From contig NZ_KK037166.1 of assembly GCF_000568255.1 (NCBI RefSeq), positions 4,329,016 through 4,393,015 of the forward strand: 64,000 nt of DNA, given 5' to 3'. Made by a program: the position numbers and the translations under genes. Source of the DNA: Kutzneria sp. 744. Lineage in GTDB: Bacteria; Actinomycetota; Actinomycetes; Mycobacteriales; Pseudonocardiaceae. The notes beneath the pieces are model-generated. The model was given only the letters and a program-made list of their open reading frames with translations. It was not told the origin of the DNA and did not search any database. Positions 52,440 to 61,381 of the stretch are shown piece after piece. Position 1 is the first letter of the stretch. Each line of letters starts with the position of its first letter.

Positions 52440-53678
52440 CTACGGGGTTTTCTCGGCCTTGCGCAGCACCACCGCGGCGTTGAAGCCGCCGTAGCCCCTG
52501 GCCAGCACCAGGACGTGCCGCAGGTCGGCGGTGCGCAGCTCGTGGACCAGGTCCAGGTCCACCGCCCACGGCGCCTTCTCGATCACCGGCGACGGCGGCA
52601 GCTCGCCGTGGAACAACGCCAGCGCGGCGGTGGCCACGTCCAGCGCCGCCGAGCCGGCGTACATGCGGCCGACCAGCGTCTTGGGCAGGCACACCGGCAC
52701 CGGCCGCGCGCCGAAAACCGTGCGCAGGGCGGCGATCTCGGCCTGGTCCAGGTCCGGAGTGGCGGCGCCGTCGGCGAAAACGGCGTCCACGTCCTGCGGC
52801 TGCACGCCGGCGTCGTCCAGCGCCAGCCGCGCCGCCCTCGCCAGGCCGACGCCGCTGGCCCGCTCGGTCGTGTGCCGCCCGTCGTGCGTGGCCGCATAGC
52901 CGGCGACCTCCGCGTAGATCCGTTCCGCGCCACGGTCTTCCGCGCGGGACTGCTCCTCGACGAGCAACATCGCGCCGCCCTCGCCGACCACGTGTCCGGC
53001 CGCCGTCGTGGAGAACGGCAGGTATGCGGCCATCGGGTCGTCGATCAGCGACAGGCGTCCGCCGCGCAGCTGGCAGGCCAGGGCGTACGGGCTGATCGGC
53101 GCCTCGGTCGCGCCGGTGACGACGGCCTTGGCCTCGCCCCGCCGCAACACCCGCCGGCTCAGGCCGATGGCGTCGAGGCCGCCGGCCGACTCGGTGGCCA
53201 ACACGCCGCACGGCCCCTTGGCGCCGTGCTTGATCGCCACCTGGCCGGTCGTCGCCGCGTAGAACCAGGCGATGGACTGGTAGGCGCCGACCGCGTGCGG
53301 GCCGTCGGTCCACAGCTTGTGGATCTCGCGTTGGCCGAACTCGTTGCCGCCGGAGCTGCTGGCCGTGATCACGGCCGTGTCGTATGGGTTCTCCCCCGGC
53401 GACTGGTGTCCGGAGTCCTCCAGCGCCTGCCCGGCCGCGACCAGACCGAGCTGGGTCCAGCGGTCGGTCTGGGCGGCGATCCGGGGCAGCACGTGCTCGG
53501 CGATGTCGATGTCGTGCACCTCGCCGCCGACCCGGCACGGGTAGTCGGTCAGGTCGAACCGGCTGATCCAGCCCAGCCCCGACACGCCCTTGCGCACGGC
53601 GTCCCAGTACGTGGCCGTGGTGGCGCCGATCGGGGTGACCGCGCCGATGCCGGAGATCACCATCTTCAGTGCGGTCAT
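52440..53678 (-). CDS. Chain-length factor (KS-beta)
   Basis: Ketosynthase-like subunit of 412 residues that pairs with KS-alpha and sets chain length. It has the KS fold ([38 protein letters not shown]) but lacks the active Cys: the segment [10 protein letters not shown] has Ser164 where KS-alpha has Cys170 and where most CLFs have Gln. The catalytic histidines are also absent, as expected. Start overlaps the KS-alpha stop by ATGA, the usual coupling for a 1:1 complex. Confidence 0.95.
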   Translation of the reverse strand: MTALKMVISGIGAVTPIGATTATYWDAVRKGVSGLGWISRFDLTDYPCRVGGEVHDIDIAEHVLPRIAAQTDRWTQLGLVAAGQALEDSGHQSPGENPYDTAVITASSSGGNEFGQREIHKLWTDGPHAVGAYQSIAWFYAATTGQVAIKHGAKGPCGVLATESAGGLDAIGLSRRVLRRGEAKAVVTGATEAPISPYALACQLRGGRLSLIDDPMAAYLPFSTTAAGHVVGEGGAMLLVEEQSRAEDRGAERIYAEVAGYAATHDGRHTTERASGVGLARAARLALDDAGVQPQDVDAVFADGAATPDLDQAEIAALRTVFGARPVPVCLPKTLVGRMYAGSAALDVATAALALFHGELPPSPVIEKAPWAVDLDLVHELRTADLRHVLVLARGYGGFNAAVVLRKAEKTP

Positions 53679-54943
53679 CGGTCCACCAGCTCCCTGCTCA
53701 TCACCAGCGCGGACTGGAAGCCGCCGAAGCCGCTGCCCACCGTGAGCACGTGCTCCAGCCGCGCCGGGCGGGCCTGCAGCGGCACGTAGTCCAGGTCGCA
53801 CAAGGGATCCGGCTCGTGCAGGTTGGCCGTCGGCGGCACCGCGTCGTTGGCGAAGGCCAGCACGCAGGCCGCCGTCTCGATGGAGCCGATGGCCCCGAGC
53901 GAGTGGCCGACCATGGACTTGATGGAGCTGACCGGGGTCCGGTACGCGGACTCGCCGAGGCTGCGCTTGAACGCCGCCGTCTCGTGCCGGTCGTTCTGCT
54001 TGGTGCCGGAGCCGTGCGCGTTGATGTAGCCGATGTCCTCGGCGTTGAGCCGGGCCTGGCGCATCGCGCGGTCGATCGCCTCGGACATCTCGATGCCCTC
54101 GGCGGTCAGCCCGGTCATGTGGTGCGCGTTGCCGGTGCTGGCGAAACCCGTTATCTCGCAGTAGATGTGCGCCCCGCGGCGGCGGGCCGACTCGTACTCC
54201 TCCAGCACGAGCGTGGCCGCGCCCTCGCCGAGCACGAAGCCGTCCCGGCGTCGGTCGAACGGCCGCGACGCGGTGGCCGGCTCGGCGTTGTTGGGTGAGG
54301 TCGCCTTGATGGCGTCGAAGCAGGCCACCGAGATCGGCGAGATCGGCGACTCGGCCGCGCCGGCGATCATCACATCGGCGGCGCCGTCGGCGATCAGCGC
54401 CGCGGCGTGGCCGAGGGCGTCCAGGCCCGACGTGCAGCCGGTGGACACCACGGCGGCCGGGCCGCCCGCGCCGAACGAGGCCGCGATCTCGGCGGCCAGG
54501 CTGCTCGGGACCAGCGCGTCGTACATGAACGGGTGCAGGAAGCGCAGGTCGGCCGACCACTGCGTGGCGTTGTCGGAGGCCGGCAGGTACTCGTCCTCCA
54601 GGAGAACGGTGCCGCCGACGGCGGTGCCCATGGACGTGCCGACCCGGTCGAGGTCGATGGCGTCCCAGTCCAGTCCGCAGTTCTCCACCGCCTCGCGGGC
54701 GGCGACCAGCGCGTACTGCACGTACAGGTCCATCCGCCGCAGCTCGCGGGCGGTCAGGCCCATCTGGAGCGGGTCGAAGTCGCACTCGGCGGCGATCTGC
54801 GAGCGGAAGGTGGACGCCTCGAAGCGGGTGATGCGCCGGGTGGCGGTGCGGCCGTCGACCAGCAGCGACCAGAATTCCTTGGCGCCGATGCCACCGGGCG
54901 CGACGACGCCAACGCCCGTGACGGCGACCCGTCTGCCGGTCAT
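53675..54943 (-). CDS. Ketosynthase alpha of the type II PKS
   Basis: Condensing enzyme of 422 residues. Cys170 in [11 protein letters not shown], His310 in [11 protein letters not shown] and His347 in [10 protein letters not shown] form the complete triad. [17 protein letters not shown] is the standard start. It catalyses malonyl condensations with the CLF and ACP. ATGA overlaps couple it to both the cupin and the CLF genes. The sequence reads closest to spore-pigment/pentangular-type KS proteins on inspection, but only a tree can decide. Confidence 0.96.
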   Translation of the reverse strand: MTGRRVAVTGVGVVAPGGIGAKEFWSLLVDGRTATRRITRFEASTFRSQIAAECDFDPLQMGLTARELRRMDLYVQYALVAAREAVENCGLDWDAIDLDRVGTSMGTAVGGTVLLEDEYLPASDNATQWSADLRFLHPFMYDALVPSSLAAEIAASFGAGGPAAVVSTGCTSGLDALGHAAALIADGAADVMIAGAAESPISPISVACFDAIKATSPNNAEPATASRPFDRRRDGFVLGEGAATLVLEEYESARRRGAHIYCEITGFASTGNAHHMTGLTAEGIEMSEAIDRAMRQARLNAEDIGYINAHGSGTKQNDRHETAAFKRSLGESAYRTPVSSIKSMVGHSLGAIGSIETAACVLAFANDAVPPTANLHEPDPLCDLDYVPLQARPARLEHVLTVGSGFGGFQSALVMSRELVDR

Positions 54944-55377
54944 GACTGCCCCGCGTTCGGGACCACGGCGTTCGGAACCACGGGGCCGTGCTCCTCCAGG
55001 TCAACGTGGCCCAGCTCCGGCCGCGGCGCCAGCGGGCCGAGGTGGAAAACGAGGAACGCCTCCTCGTCGCCGGTGTTCACCAGCCGGTGCGGGGTGTGCA
55101 GCGGCACCAGCAGGCCCTGCCCGGCGGTCAGCTCCACCGACTCGTCGCCGAGGTCGGCCCGCAGCCGGCCCCGGACCAGGAACACGAATTCCTCCGAATA
55201 CGGGTGCTTGTGGGAGGCGATGTAGTCGCCGGGCGCGACGGTCGCCACCCCCATGAACCCCGACGTCGAGCCGACGGTGCGAGGCGACAAAAGCGTGCGG
55301 ATCTCGCCGCCTCGCCGCGTGTCGGCGGGGACGTCGAGCATGGAAATCGGCTTGAGACCCGATGCGAGCACGAGCAT
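54940..55377 (-). CDS. Cupin-fold polyketide cyclase/monooxygenase (WhiE-II/RemF-like)
   Basis: Cupin protein of up to 145 residues: [20 protein letters not shown], then the metal-binding cupin motif [16 protein letters not shown] and [17 protein letters not shown]. Such proteins aid ring closure in spore-pigment and pentangular pathways. It is the first gene of the operon. The start is unclear: AGGGAG lies directly before ATG 55377 but six bases before an in-frame GTG at 55371; a later ATG at 55341 starts the conserved part. Confidence 0.85.
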   Translation of the reverse strand: MLVLASGLKPISMLDVPADTRRGGEIRTLLSPRTVGSTSGFMGVATVAPGDYIASHKHPYSEEFVFLVRGRLRADLGDESVELTAGQGLLVPLHTPHRLVNTGDEEAFLVFHLGPLAPRPELGHVDLEEHGPVVPNAVVPNAGQS

Positions 55378-55720
55378 CTCCCTACGGTTGCGCAGAATTC
55401 TTTCTCGACGGGTTTTCCCGACAGAAGTCTGCGCAGAGCCGGCGCGGAAACAAAGGGGTTTCCGATGGCATCAAGATGCCAGGACGTCCCCTATTAGGTG
55501 ATCGACACTTCTTTTGCAATTAATCGGAGGATCAACAGGGTATGAGTCGAAGGTTGTAGCAGTGCTACGTCCGAGGGCGCTGTTTGGTCACGCCGGCCGC
55601 GGATAGATCTATGGCGGCGACAACAACCGCCAGGCACCACGTTACCGACCGCAGCAAATCAGGCACACATTGCATTCTTGGTGAACCTTCGCACACACAC
55701 GGTGATCGAGGAGACGCACA
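55378..55720. promoter_or_regulatory. Divergent promoter region of the PKS operon and prenyltransferase
   Basis: No gene, but the only A+T-rich stretch of the cluster (55497-55530) and several perfect inverted repeats: GGAAAC/GTTTCC at 55446-55463, TGGCATCAAGATGCCA at 55466-55481 (7-2-7) and GTAGCAGTGCTAC at 55556-55568. Any could be a site for the NarL-type regulator at 57821. A GGAGG-led five-codon frame (ATG at 55542, TAG at 55557) may be a leader. Confidence 0.5.
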
Positions 55721-56635
55721 GTGTTCGTTGACCTGACCGCCCCCAGCCGGCTCCGGCTGCCGCTCACGCCCATGGCCCGCACGTTCCGGGACTGCCTGTT
55801 GGAGGCCCGGCCCGTCGTGCAGTTCGTCTTTTTTGTTCGACTGCTGGCCGGCGCGGCGCTGGCGACGCCGTGGCTGCACGGCGTCCGACCGGAAACGCTG
55901 CTGCTCGGGGCGCTGTCGTGGGGCTGCGCCGTGATGTACGTGTATTTGTTCAACGGCGCCTCGGACATCGTCGAGGACCGGGCCTCGCACAAGGACCGTC
56001 CGATCGCCCGCGGCGAGCTGTCCCGGGTCACGGCGCTGAGATGGTGCCAAGGGTTCGCCATCGCCGCGATCGTGACCGGTGTGCTCATCGGACCGCTGTT
56101 CGCGCTGCTAGTGCTGGCCATGCTGGCCCTCGGGCACGCCTACTCCGCCCCCGGCATCGCACTCAAGCGGCACTGCCTGGGGGCGGCGATCGTCGCGGCG
56201 CTGGGCGGGGCGCTCACGTTCCTGGCCGGCCACCTGCTCGGCGGCGGCGGTCTCGCCAGCCCCGACCTGCTGCTTCTCGCCGCCGCGATGTCGGCGTGGA
56301 TGGGCGGCGTCGGCTCCGTGGCCAAGGACTTCTCCGACACCGAGGGCGACGCGGCGGCCGGACGGCGGACGCTGGTGCTGGTGTGCGGCGAGCGGATCGC
56401 CCGCATTGTCGTGGCCGGATGCGCACTCTCCGTGTCTACATCGTTTACCGCCGCAGCGTGGCTGTGGATCCCCACACTGCGTTTCCCGGCCCTGGTAATG
56501 CTGGTCGGTTCCCTTTGTGTCGCCTTCCTCGCACTGAAGGGTCGCCAAGGGATGCAAGGGTCCAACGCGCGTCACCCGTATCGGGCATTCATGGTCACGC
56601 AATACGCCGCGACTCTGTCCGTTATGTCGGTCTAG
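55721..56635 (+). CDS. UbiA-family membrane prenyltransferase
   Basis: Integral membrane prenyltransferase of 304 residues with about nine helices. The first Asp-rich motif is NGASDIVEDRASHKDRP (NxxxDxxxD) and the second is DFSDTEGDAAAGRRT, both needed to bind the prenyl diphosphate and magnesium. UbiA enzymes attach isoprenoids to aromatic rings. Located at the other side of the divergent PKS promoter and before the two-component system, it is probably part of the cluster; a GTG start follows GAGGAG. Membrane prenyltransferases are rare with type II PKS genes. Confidence 0.85.
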   Translation: MFVDLTAPSRLRLPLTPMARTFRDCLLEARPVVQFVFFVRLLAGAALATPWLHGVRPETLLLGALSWGCAVMYVYLFNGASDIVEDRASHKDRPIARGELSRVTALRWCQGFAIAAIVTGVLIGPLFALLVLAMLALGHAYSAPGIALKRHCLGAAIVAALGGALTFLAGHLLGGGGLASPDLLLLAAAMSAWMGGVGSVAKDFSDTEGDAAAGRRTLVLVCGERIARIVVAGCALSVSTSFTAAAWLWIPTLRFPALVMLVGSLCVAFLALKGRQGMQGSNARHPYRAFMVTQYAATLSVMSV

Positions 56636-56766
56636 TTAACATGACTGTCACAGACTCGTTATCAGTGCACCTCACCTATACAACCCGCCCTGTTACAGTT
56701 GGCCGGTGACGCTGTTCGCAACGGGGAGGGGGCGGCGTTCACCGGGCAGTGTGGGGGGAGTCCGCA

Positions 56767-57828
56767 GTGGAAACGTCGTCGGCCAGCGAGGTGGCGGACA
56801 TTCTCGACCGAGAGTGCGATGCCGTCATTGTTCGTTACGAAGCTGAACTAAGCATCATGGGAAGCCGCCTCCTGCAGGACCCGAGAACCCAGGAGGAATG
56901 CTTCCGGCAGGCCCGGGGGATCATTTCCGACATCGCACGGTCGCTGCGCGGGGAGCCGGCGCTCGGGCTGGGCCTGTCCAAGGACATCGGCGTTTCGCGG
57001 GCGTCCAACAACATCCATCCCAGCGAGTCGCTGCGCGCCGCGATGGCCTTGTTCGAGGCCATCACCACCACCGTGGCCGACATCGTCGAATCGCCGCGCG
57101 ACGTGCTGGCCCTGGCCCTGGCCACCAACAAGCTGGTCTCCCAACGCATTCGGATGGCCTCCAGCTCGTACATGGGCTTTCTGCTGGAGAGCATCGAGCA
57201 GACGCACCTGCGGGAACGCAAGCGGATCAGCCGCGAGGTGCACGACCGCATCGGCGGCAATGTGGCGGCGGCGCACCGGCAGATCGAACTGGCCACGGCG
57301 CTGCGGCCGACCCAGCCGGACCGGGCCGACGAGTGGACCAGCGGCGCCGAGCTGACCTTGCGGCACACCCTGGGCGACGTCCGCCGTCTGGTGTCGGACC
57401 TGCGCACCTGGGAGCCCGAGGGCGGGTTGGAGAGCTCGCTGCGCAGCTATCTGGACAGCGCGAAGCCGGCCGGCATGGAGTACGCGCTGCGGGTGAACGG
57501 GGACGAGTTCAACCTGTCCTCGGAGATCAGGGGCGAGGCGTTCCTGATCATCCGGGAGGCCGGCCGCAACGCGGTGCGGCACTCGAAGGCCGGCAAGCTG
57601 CTGATCCAGGTCAACATCACGCCCAACGAGCTGTACGCGTTCATCGAGGACGACGGCGTCGGCGTCGACATGGCGTGCAAGCAGGGCATGCGCAACGCCG
57701 GCCTGTGCTCGATGCGGGAGCGGGCCGCACTGCTGGAAGGGGAGATCGTCATCACGAGCCAGCTGGGGCGGGGCACCCGGGTCGAGTTGCTCATCCCGCT
57801 CAGACATGCGGCGGACGGCGATGCCTGA
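56767..57828 (+). CDS. NarL-family sensor histidine kinase
   Basis: Histidine kinase of 353 residues without clear membrane helices, so cytoplasmic. An N-terminal all-helical domain (about 1-135, RsbRD-like in style) precedes the HisKA_3 phosphoacceptor (RKRISREVHDRIGGNVAAAH, His at about 154) and an ATPase domain (IREAGRNAVRHSKA, EDDGVGVD, RGTRVELLIP). The GTG at 56767 follows GGGGAG by six bases; an upstream GTG (56749) is less likely. It overlaps the response-regulator gene by eight bases. Confidence 0.88.
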   Translation: METSSASEVADILDRECDAVIVRYEAELSIMGSRLLQDPRTQEECFRQARGIISDIARSLRGEPALGLGLSKDIGVSRASNNIHPSESLRAAMALFEAITTTVADIVESPRDVLALALATNKLVSQRIRMASSSYMGFLLESIEQTHLRERKRISREVHDRIGGNVAAAHRQIELATALRPTQPDRADEWTSGAELTLRHTLGDVRRLVSDLRTWEPEGGLESSLRSYLDSAKPAGMEYALRVNGDEFNLSSEIRGEAFLIIREAGRNAVRHSKAGKLLIQVNITPNELYAFIEDDGVGVDMACKQGMRNAGLCSMRERAALLEGEIVITSQLGRGTRVELLIPLRHAADGDA

Positions 57829-58450
57829 GGCGCCGACCAGGGTCGTGCTCGTCGACGACCACGCGCTGTTTCGCGACGGTGTGAAGCAGATCCTCCAGTT
57901 CGAGGAGGATTTCCGCATCGTCGGCGAGGCGGCCGACGGCGCCGCCGGCGTCGAGGTCGTGCAGCAGACGCGGCCCGATGTCGTGCTGCTGGACGTCGAG
58001 ATGCCCGGCGCCCACGTGACCGAGACGGCGGCCCGGATCCGCCAGGTCAGCCCGGAAACGAAGATCATCATCCTCAGCATGCACGACGAGCCGGCCCTGG
58101 TGAACCGCCTCGTCGGCCTCGGCGTCTGCGGCTACCTGCTCAAGAGCGTGACCCGGCTGGAGCTGCTCTCCGCCGTGCGCAGCGCCGCCCGCCACCCCGA
58201 CCAGGTGATCCTGTCGGTGTCCCGGGAGTCCTTGATGAGCAAGGACAATCCCGTGCCCGACACGCTGTCCACCCGGGAGCGCGAGGTGATGGAGCTGACC
58301 GCCAAGGCCATGAGCAACTCCCAGATCGCGGCCCGTCTCAACATCTCCGAGGCCACCGTCAAACGCCACCTGTACAACGTCTTCGGCAAGCTCGGGGCGG
58401 TCTCCCGCATCGACGCCGTGAACAAGTACTACAACCGTCAGCCCGGCTGA
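57821..58450 (+). CDS. NarL/LuxR-type response regulator
   Basis: Response regulator of 209 residues: receiver (about 7-120) with VVLVDDHALFRDG, phospho-Asp in VVLLDVEMPG and the Lys in GYLLKSVT, and a LuxR-type HTH (about 145-205: LSTREREVMELTAKAMSNSQIAA, ISEATVKRHLYNVF). Partner of the kinase just upstream. It probably controls the PKS operon and the SARP gene; palindromes at 55466 and 55556 are candidate sites. The ATG at 57821 starts the conserved part. Confidence 0.92.
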   Translation: MPEAPTRVVLVDDHALFRDGVKQILQFEEDFRIVGEAADGAAGVEVVQQTRPDVVLLDVEMPGAHVTETAARIRQVSPETKIIILSMHDEPALVNRLVGLGVCGYLLKSVTRLELLSAVRSAARHPDQVILSVSRESLMSKDNPVPDTLSTREREVMELTAKAMSNSQIAARLNISEATVKRHLYNVFGKLGAVSRIDAVNKYYNRQPG

Positions 58451-61200
58451 GCGAGCAGGCTTTCCATCCGCTTGACGTCTTTTCCGCGGTGCTGCGCGGT
58501 GTACAGGGCCAGCGCCCGGCCCCACGCGGCGCGGGCCTCGGCCGAGTCGCCGAGATCGAGATGGGTCTGGCCGATGCGCTCCAGGGTGTTGGCTTCCTCG
58601 TACGCGTCGTCCAGTTCCTGACAGCGCCGCAGCGCCAGCTCGTAGTAGTTCAGCGCCTGCCCGTCCCGGTTGGTGCGGTGCGCGATGAAACCGAGGCTGG
58701 TCAGCGCCGCGGCCTCGCCCTCGGGATTCTGGTGGCGGCGGGTGAGCACGAGCGCGGCGGCGCACGACGTCCGGGCCTGCTCGTAGTGGCCGAGGCAGGC
58801 CAGCGACCACCCGACCTGGTTGAGCGAATCGGCCTCCCACGCCGGCAACGCGAGCTCCCGGAACAGATGCAGGGCGCGGGCGGCGTGCTCCAGCGCCTGG
58901 CGGTGTTCCTCCCGATGCGCCCAGGTCACGCCGAGGGCGTGGTGGACGTGGGCCTGCGTGCGCCGGTCGCCGCCGCGTTCGGCCATCACCTCGGCCAGCC
59001 GCAGGTGCTCGATCGCCTCCGTGTGCTCACCGGCCCGCGCGTGCGCCCGGCCCAGGAACAGCAGCGCCCACGTGTGCTTGCCGGGGTCGTTGAGGTGGCC
59101 GGCCGAGGCCAGCGCCGCCCGCCAGGCGCTCAGGTCCTCGTGCAGCAGCCCGCGCCGGGAGTAGAAAACCGCCAGGGCCCAGGCCATCCGCCACACGACT
59201 TCGTGCCAGCCGTGCTCGCCGGCGAACCGCAGCGTCGCCGACAGGCAGGCGTTCTCGGCGTCGAACCACGCCATCACCGCCGTCTCGTCAGGCAGCGGCT
59301 GCATCAGGCCGCCGCGGCCGGGATCGATCGGCGGACGGTGCGGCGCGAGCAGGCGGTCGCCGGCGATCGCGGTGTCGGTGTAGCACTCGACCAGGCTCTG
59401 CAGCGCCTGCTCCTGTTCGATCTGGTCCGTGTGCCCGCGGCCCTGCTCGACGGCGTGCAGGCGGACGAGATCGTGCATGCGGAAGCGGCCGGTGGTCGAG
59501 CCGTGCAGCAGCGAAACCCGTTGCAGGCTGCGCAGGGTCTCGCCGGCCTGGTCCGGCGGCAACCCGAGCAGGCAGCTCGCGGCGGACAGGCCGATGTCCG
59601 GCCCGGGCGCGAGCCCCAGCAGCCGAAACGCGCGCGCGTGCCGCGGCGACAGGGCGGCCGAGGACCACGACAGCACGACCCGGACGCCGGTGGTGGAGTC
59701 CTCCTCCAGCACGCCGAGCCGGGTCGTCGCGTCCCGCAGCTCGGCGGCCATGGCCGACAGCGGCGACTCGGGCAGCGTCTGGGCCCGCCCGGCGACGATG
59801 CTCAGCGCCAGCGGCAATCCGGCGCAGCGGGCCAGGAACTCCGTCACGGCGCCGGGTTCCGCGGCCAGCCGGGCCGAACCCAGCCGGCCGGCCAGCAACG
59901 CCCGCGCCTCGTCGTCGGACAGCATGTCCAGGCGTACGGGATGCGCGCCGTGGGCCGTCACGAGGCCGGCGAGCCGGTCGCGGCTGGTCACCAACACCGT
60001 GCACGAGCTGCTGCCCGGCAGCAGCGGGGCGACCTGGGAGGCTTCGACGGCGTTGTCCACCACCAGCAGCATCCGGCGGTCGGCGACCAGGCTCCGGTAC
60101 AGCCCGACCTGCGCGTCCCATTCGGTGGGGATCTCCGCCGGGGCGACCCCGAGCGCGGCCAGGAAGCCCCGCACGGCGGCCTGCGGGCTGATCGGCTGCC
60201 CCGACGGATCGAAGCCGCGCAGGTTGACGAACAGCTGCCCGTCGGGGAACCGGGCGAGGTTCTCGTGGGCCCAGCGCAGGGCCAGCCACGTCTTGCCGAT
60301 GCCGCCCGTGCCGCTGATCGTCAGGACCGTCATCGCATCGGTGCCTGCGTCCAAGGCGGCGCTGAGCACGTCCAGTTCCCGTCGCCGGCCGGTGAACGGC
60401 GACGGCGGGGCCGGGAGCTGCCGCGGCACCGACGCCCGCGGCTGCGGCTCGGGCCGTGACGGCGCGTTGGTCAGGATCCGCTGGTGGAGCTCCCGCACCG
60501 ACGGACTCGGGTCGACGCCCAGCTCCTCGGCCAGCAGCTCGCTGAGCTCGCGGTAGGCCGACAGCGCCTCGGCCCGCTTGCCGGCCTGGTCCAGCGCCCG
60601 CATCCGCAACGCCCAGAACCGCTCCTGGAACGGGAACCGCCGGACCAGCTCGGCCAGCTCCGGGATCACGGTGTGGTGGCGGCCGCGGCCGAGGTCCACG
60701 TCCAGGCGCAGCTCGACCGCGGCCAGCCACTGCTCGGTCAGCACGGGAGCCACGTCGCGGCGCAACGACTCCGACGGCACGCCCAGCAGCGGCTCGCCCC
60801 GCCACAGCGCGAAGGCCTCGGCCAGCGCCTCGCCGGCCCGGTCCAGCCGGCCGTCGGCCGCGTCCTTCTCGGCCTGCCGGGTCAGGTGCTGGAAGCGGTG
60901 CAGGTCGACGCAGTCGGGGGCGATGTCGAGGAGGTAGCCCTCGGGGCGGGTGAGGATGAGCTCCGGGGCCAGCAGCCGCCGCAGGCGCATGACGTAGTTG
61001 CGCACGGTGTTCTGGGCGCCGGCCGGCGGATCGGTGTCCCACAGGTCGGCCACCAGCCGCTCCACCGGAACCACTCGGTTCGGGTTCGTCAGCAGCGACA
61101 CCAGGAGCACCCGCAGCTTGGCCGCCGGGATCTCCAACGACTCGCCGTCCCGACGGACCCGCAGTGCCCCCAGGACGCCGAAGTCCCAGCCCGCCGTCAC
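58438..61200 (-). CDS. AfsR/SARP-family regulator with NB-ARC and TPR domains
   Basis: Regulator of about 920 residues: winged helix (about 1-90: FGVLGALRVRRDGESLEIPA, LVADLWDTDPPAGAQNTVRN), BTAD (about 95-240), NB-ARC ATPase (about 270-560) with Walker A GTGGIGKTWLA and a Walker B-like RMLLVVDNAVEA, then TPRs (about 640-920). SARP proteins turn on polyketide operons in actinomycetes. It is convergent with the response regulator (13-bp overlap). The GTG at 61200 starts the conserved part. Likely the pathway-specific activator. Confidence 0.9.
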   Translation of the reverse strand: MTAGWDFGVLGALRVRRDGESLEIPAAKLRVLLVSLLTNPNRVVPVERLVADLWDTDPPAGAQNTVRNYVMRLRRLLAPELILTRPEGYLLDIAPDCVDLHRFQHLTRQAEKDAADGRLDRAGEALAEAFALWRGEPLLGVPSESLRRDVAPVLTEQWLAAVELRLDVDLGRGRHHTVIPELAELVRRFPFQERFWALRMRALDQAGKRAEALSAYRELSELLAEELGVDPSPSVRELHQRILTNAPSRPEPQPRASVPRQLPAPPSPFTGRRRELDVLSAALDAGTDAMTVLTISGTGGIGKTWLALRWAHENLARFPDGQLFVNLRGFDPSGQPISPQAAVRGFLAALGVAPAEIPTEWDAQVGLYRSLVADRRMLLVVDNAVEASQVAPLLPGSSSCTVLVTSRDRLAGLVTAHGAHPVRLDMLSDDEARALLAGRLGSARLAAEPGAVTEFLARCAGLPLALSIVAGRAQTLPESPLSAMAAELRDATTRLGVLEEDSTTGVRVVLSWSSAALSPRHARAFRLLGLAPGPDIGLSAASCLLGLPPDQAGETLRSLQRVSLLHGSTTGRFRMHDLVRLHAVEQGRGHTDQIEQEQALQSLVECYTDTAIAGDRLLAPHRPPIDPGRGGLMQPLPDETAVMAWFDAENACLSATLRFAGEHGWHEVVWRMAWALAVFYSRRGLLHEDLSAWRAALASAGHLNDPGKHTWALLFLGRAHARAGEHTEAIEHLRLAEVMAERGGDRRTQAHVHHALGVTWAHREEHRQALEHAARALHLFRELALPAWEADSLNQVGWSLACLGHYEQARTSCAAALVLTRRHQNPEGEAAALTSLGFIAHRTNRDGQALNYYELALRRCQELDDAYEEANTLERIGQTHLDLGDSAEARAAWGRALALYTAQHRGKDVKRMESLLAQPG

Positions 61201-61381
61201 GCACACCCCCAGGTAGTCACGCTCAGCGTTCACCGTGCCACAGCTTCCGGTCACGCGTCGAGCCGGCGGCCCTCACAGCGTTCTTGAAGGCGCTTGCCGC
61301 CCCTTTGCAACGGCCGTTCCTAACGTCGTCCCCGTCCCCGGAACCACGGGGTGGACATGCCAGAGCCAGGGGGATCCGACT

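Noticed and set aside
38607..57828. Search for a phosphopantetheinyl transferase, malonyl transferase or acetyl-CoA carboxylase in the PKS cluster
   Set aside because: None found; such genes are often supplied from primary metabolism, so the absence is not by itself remarkable.
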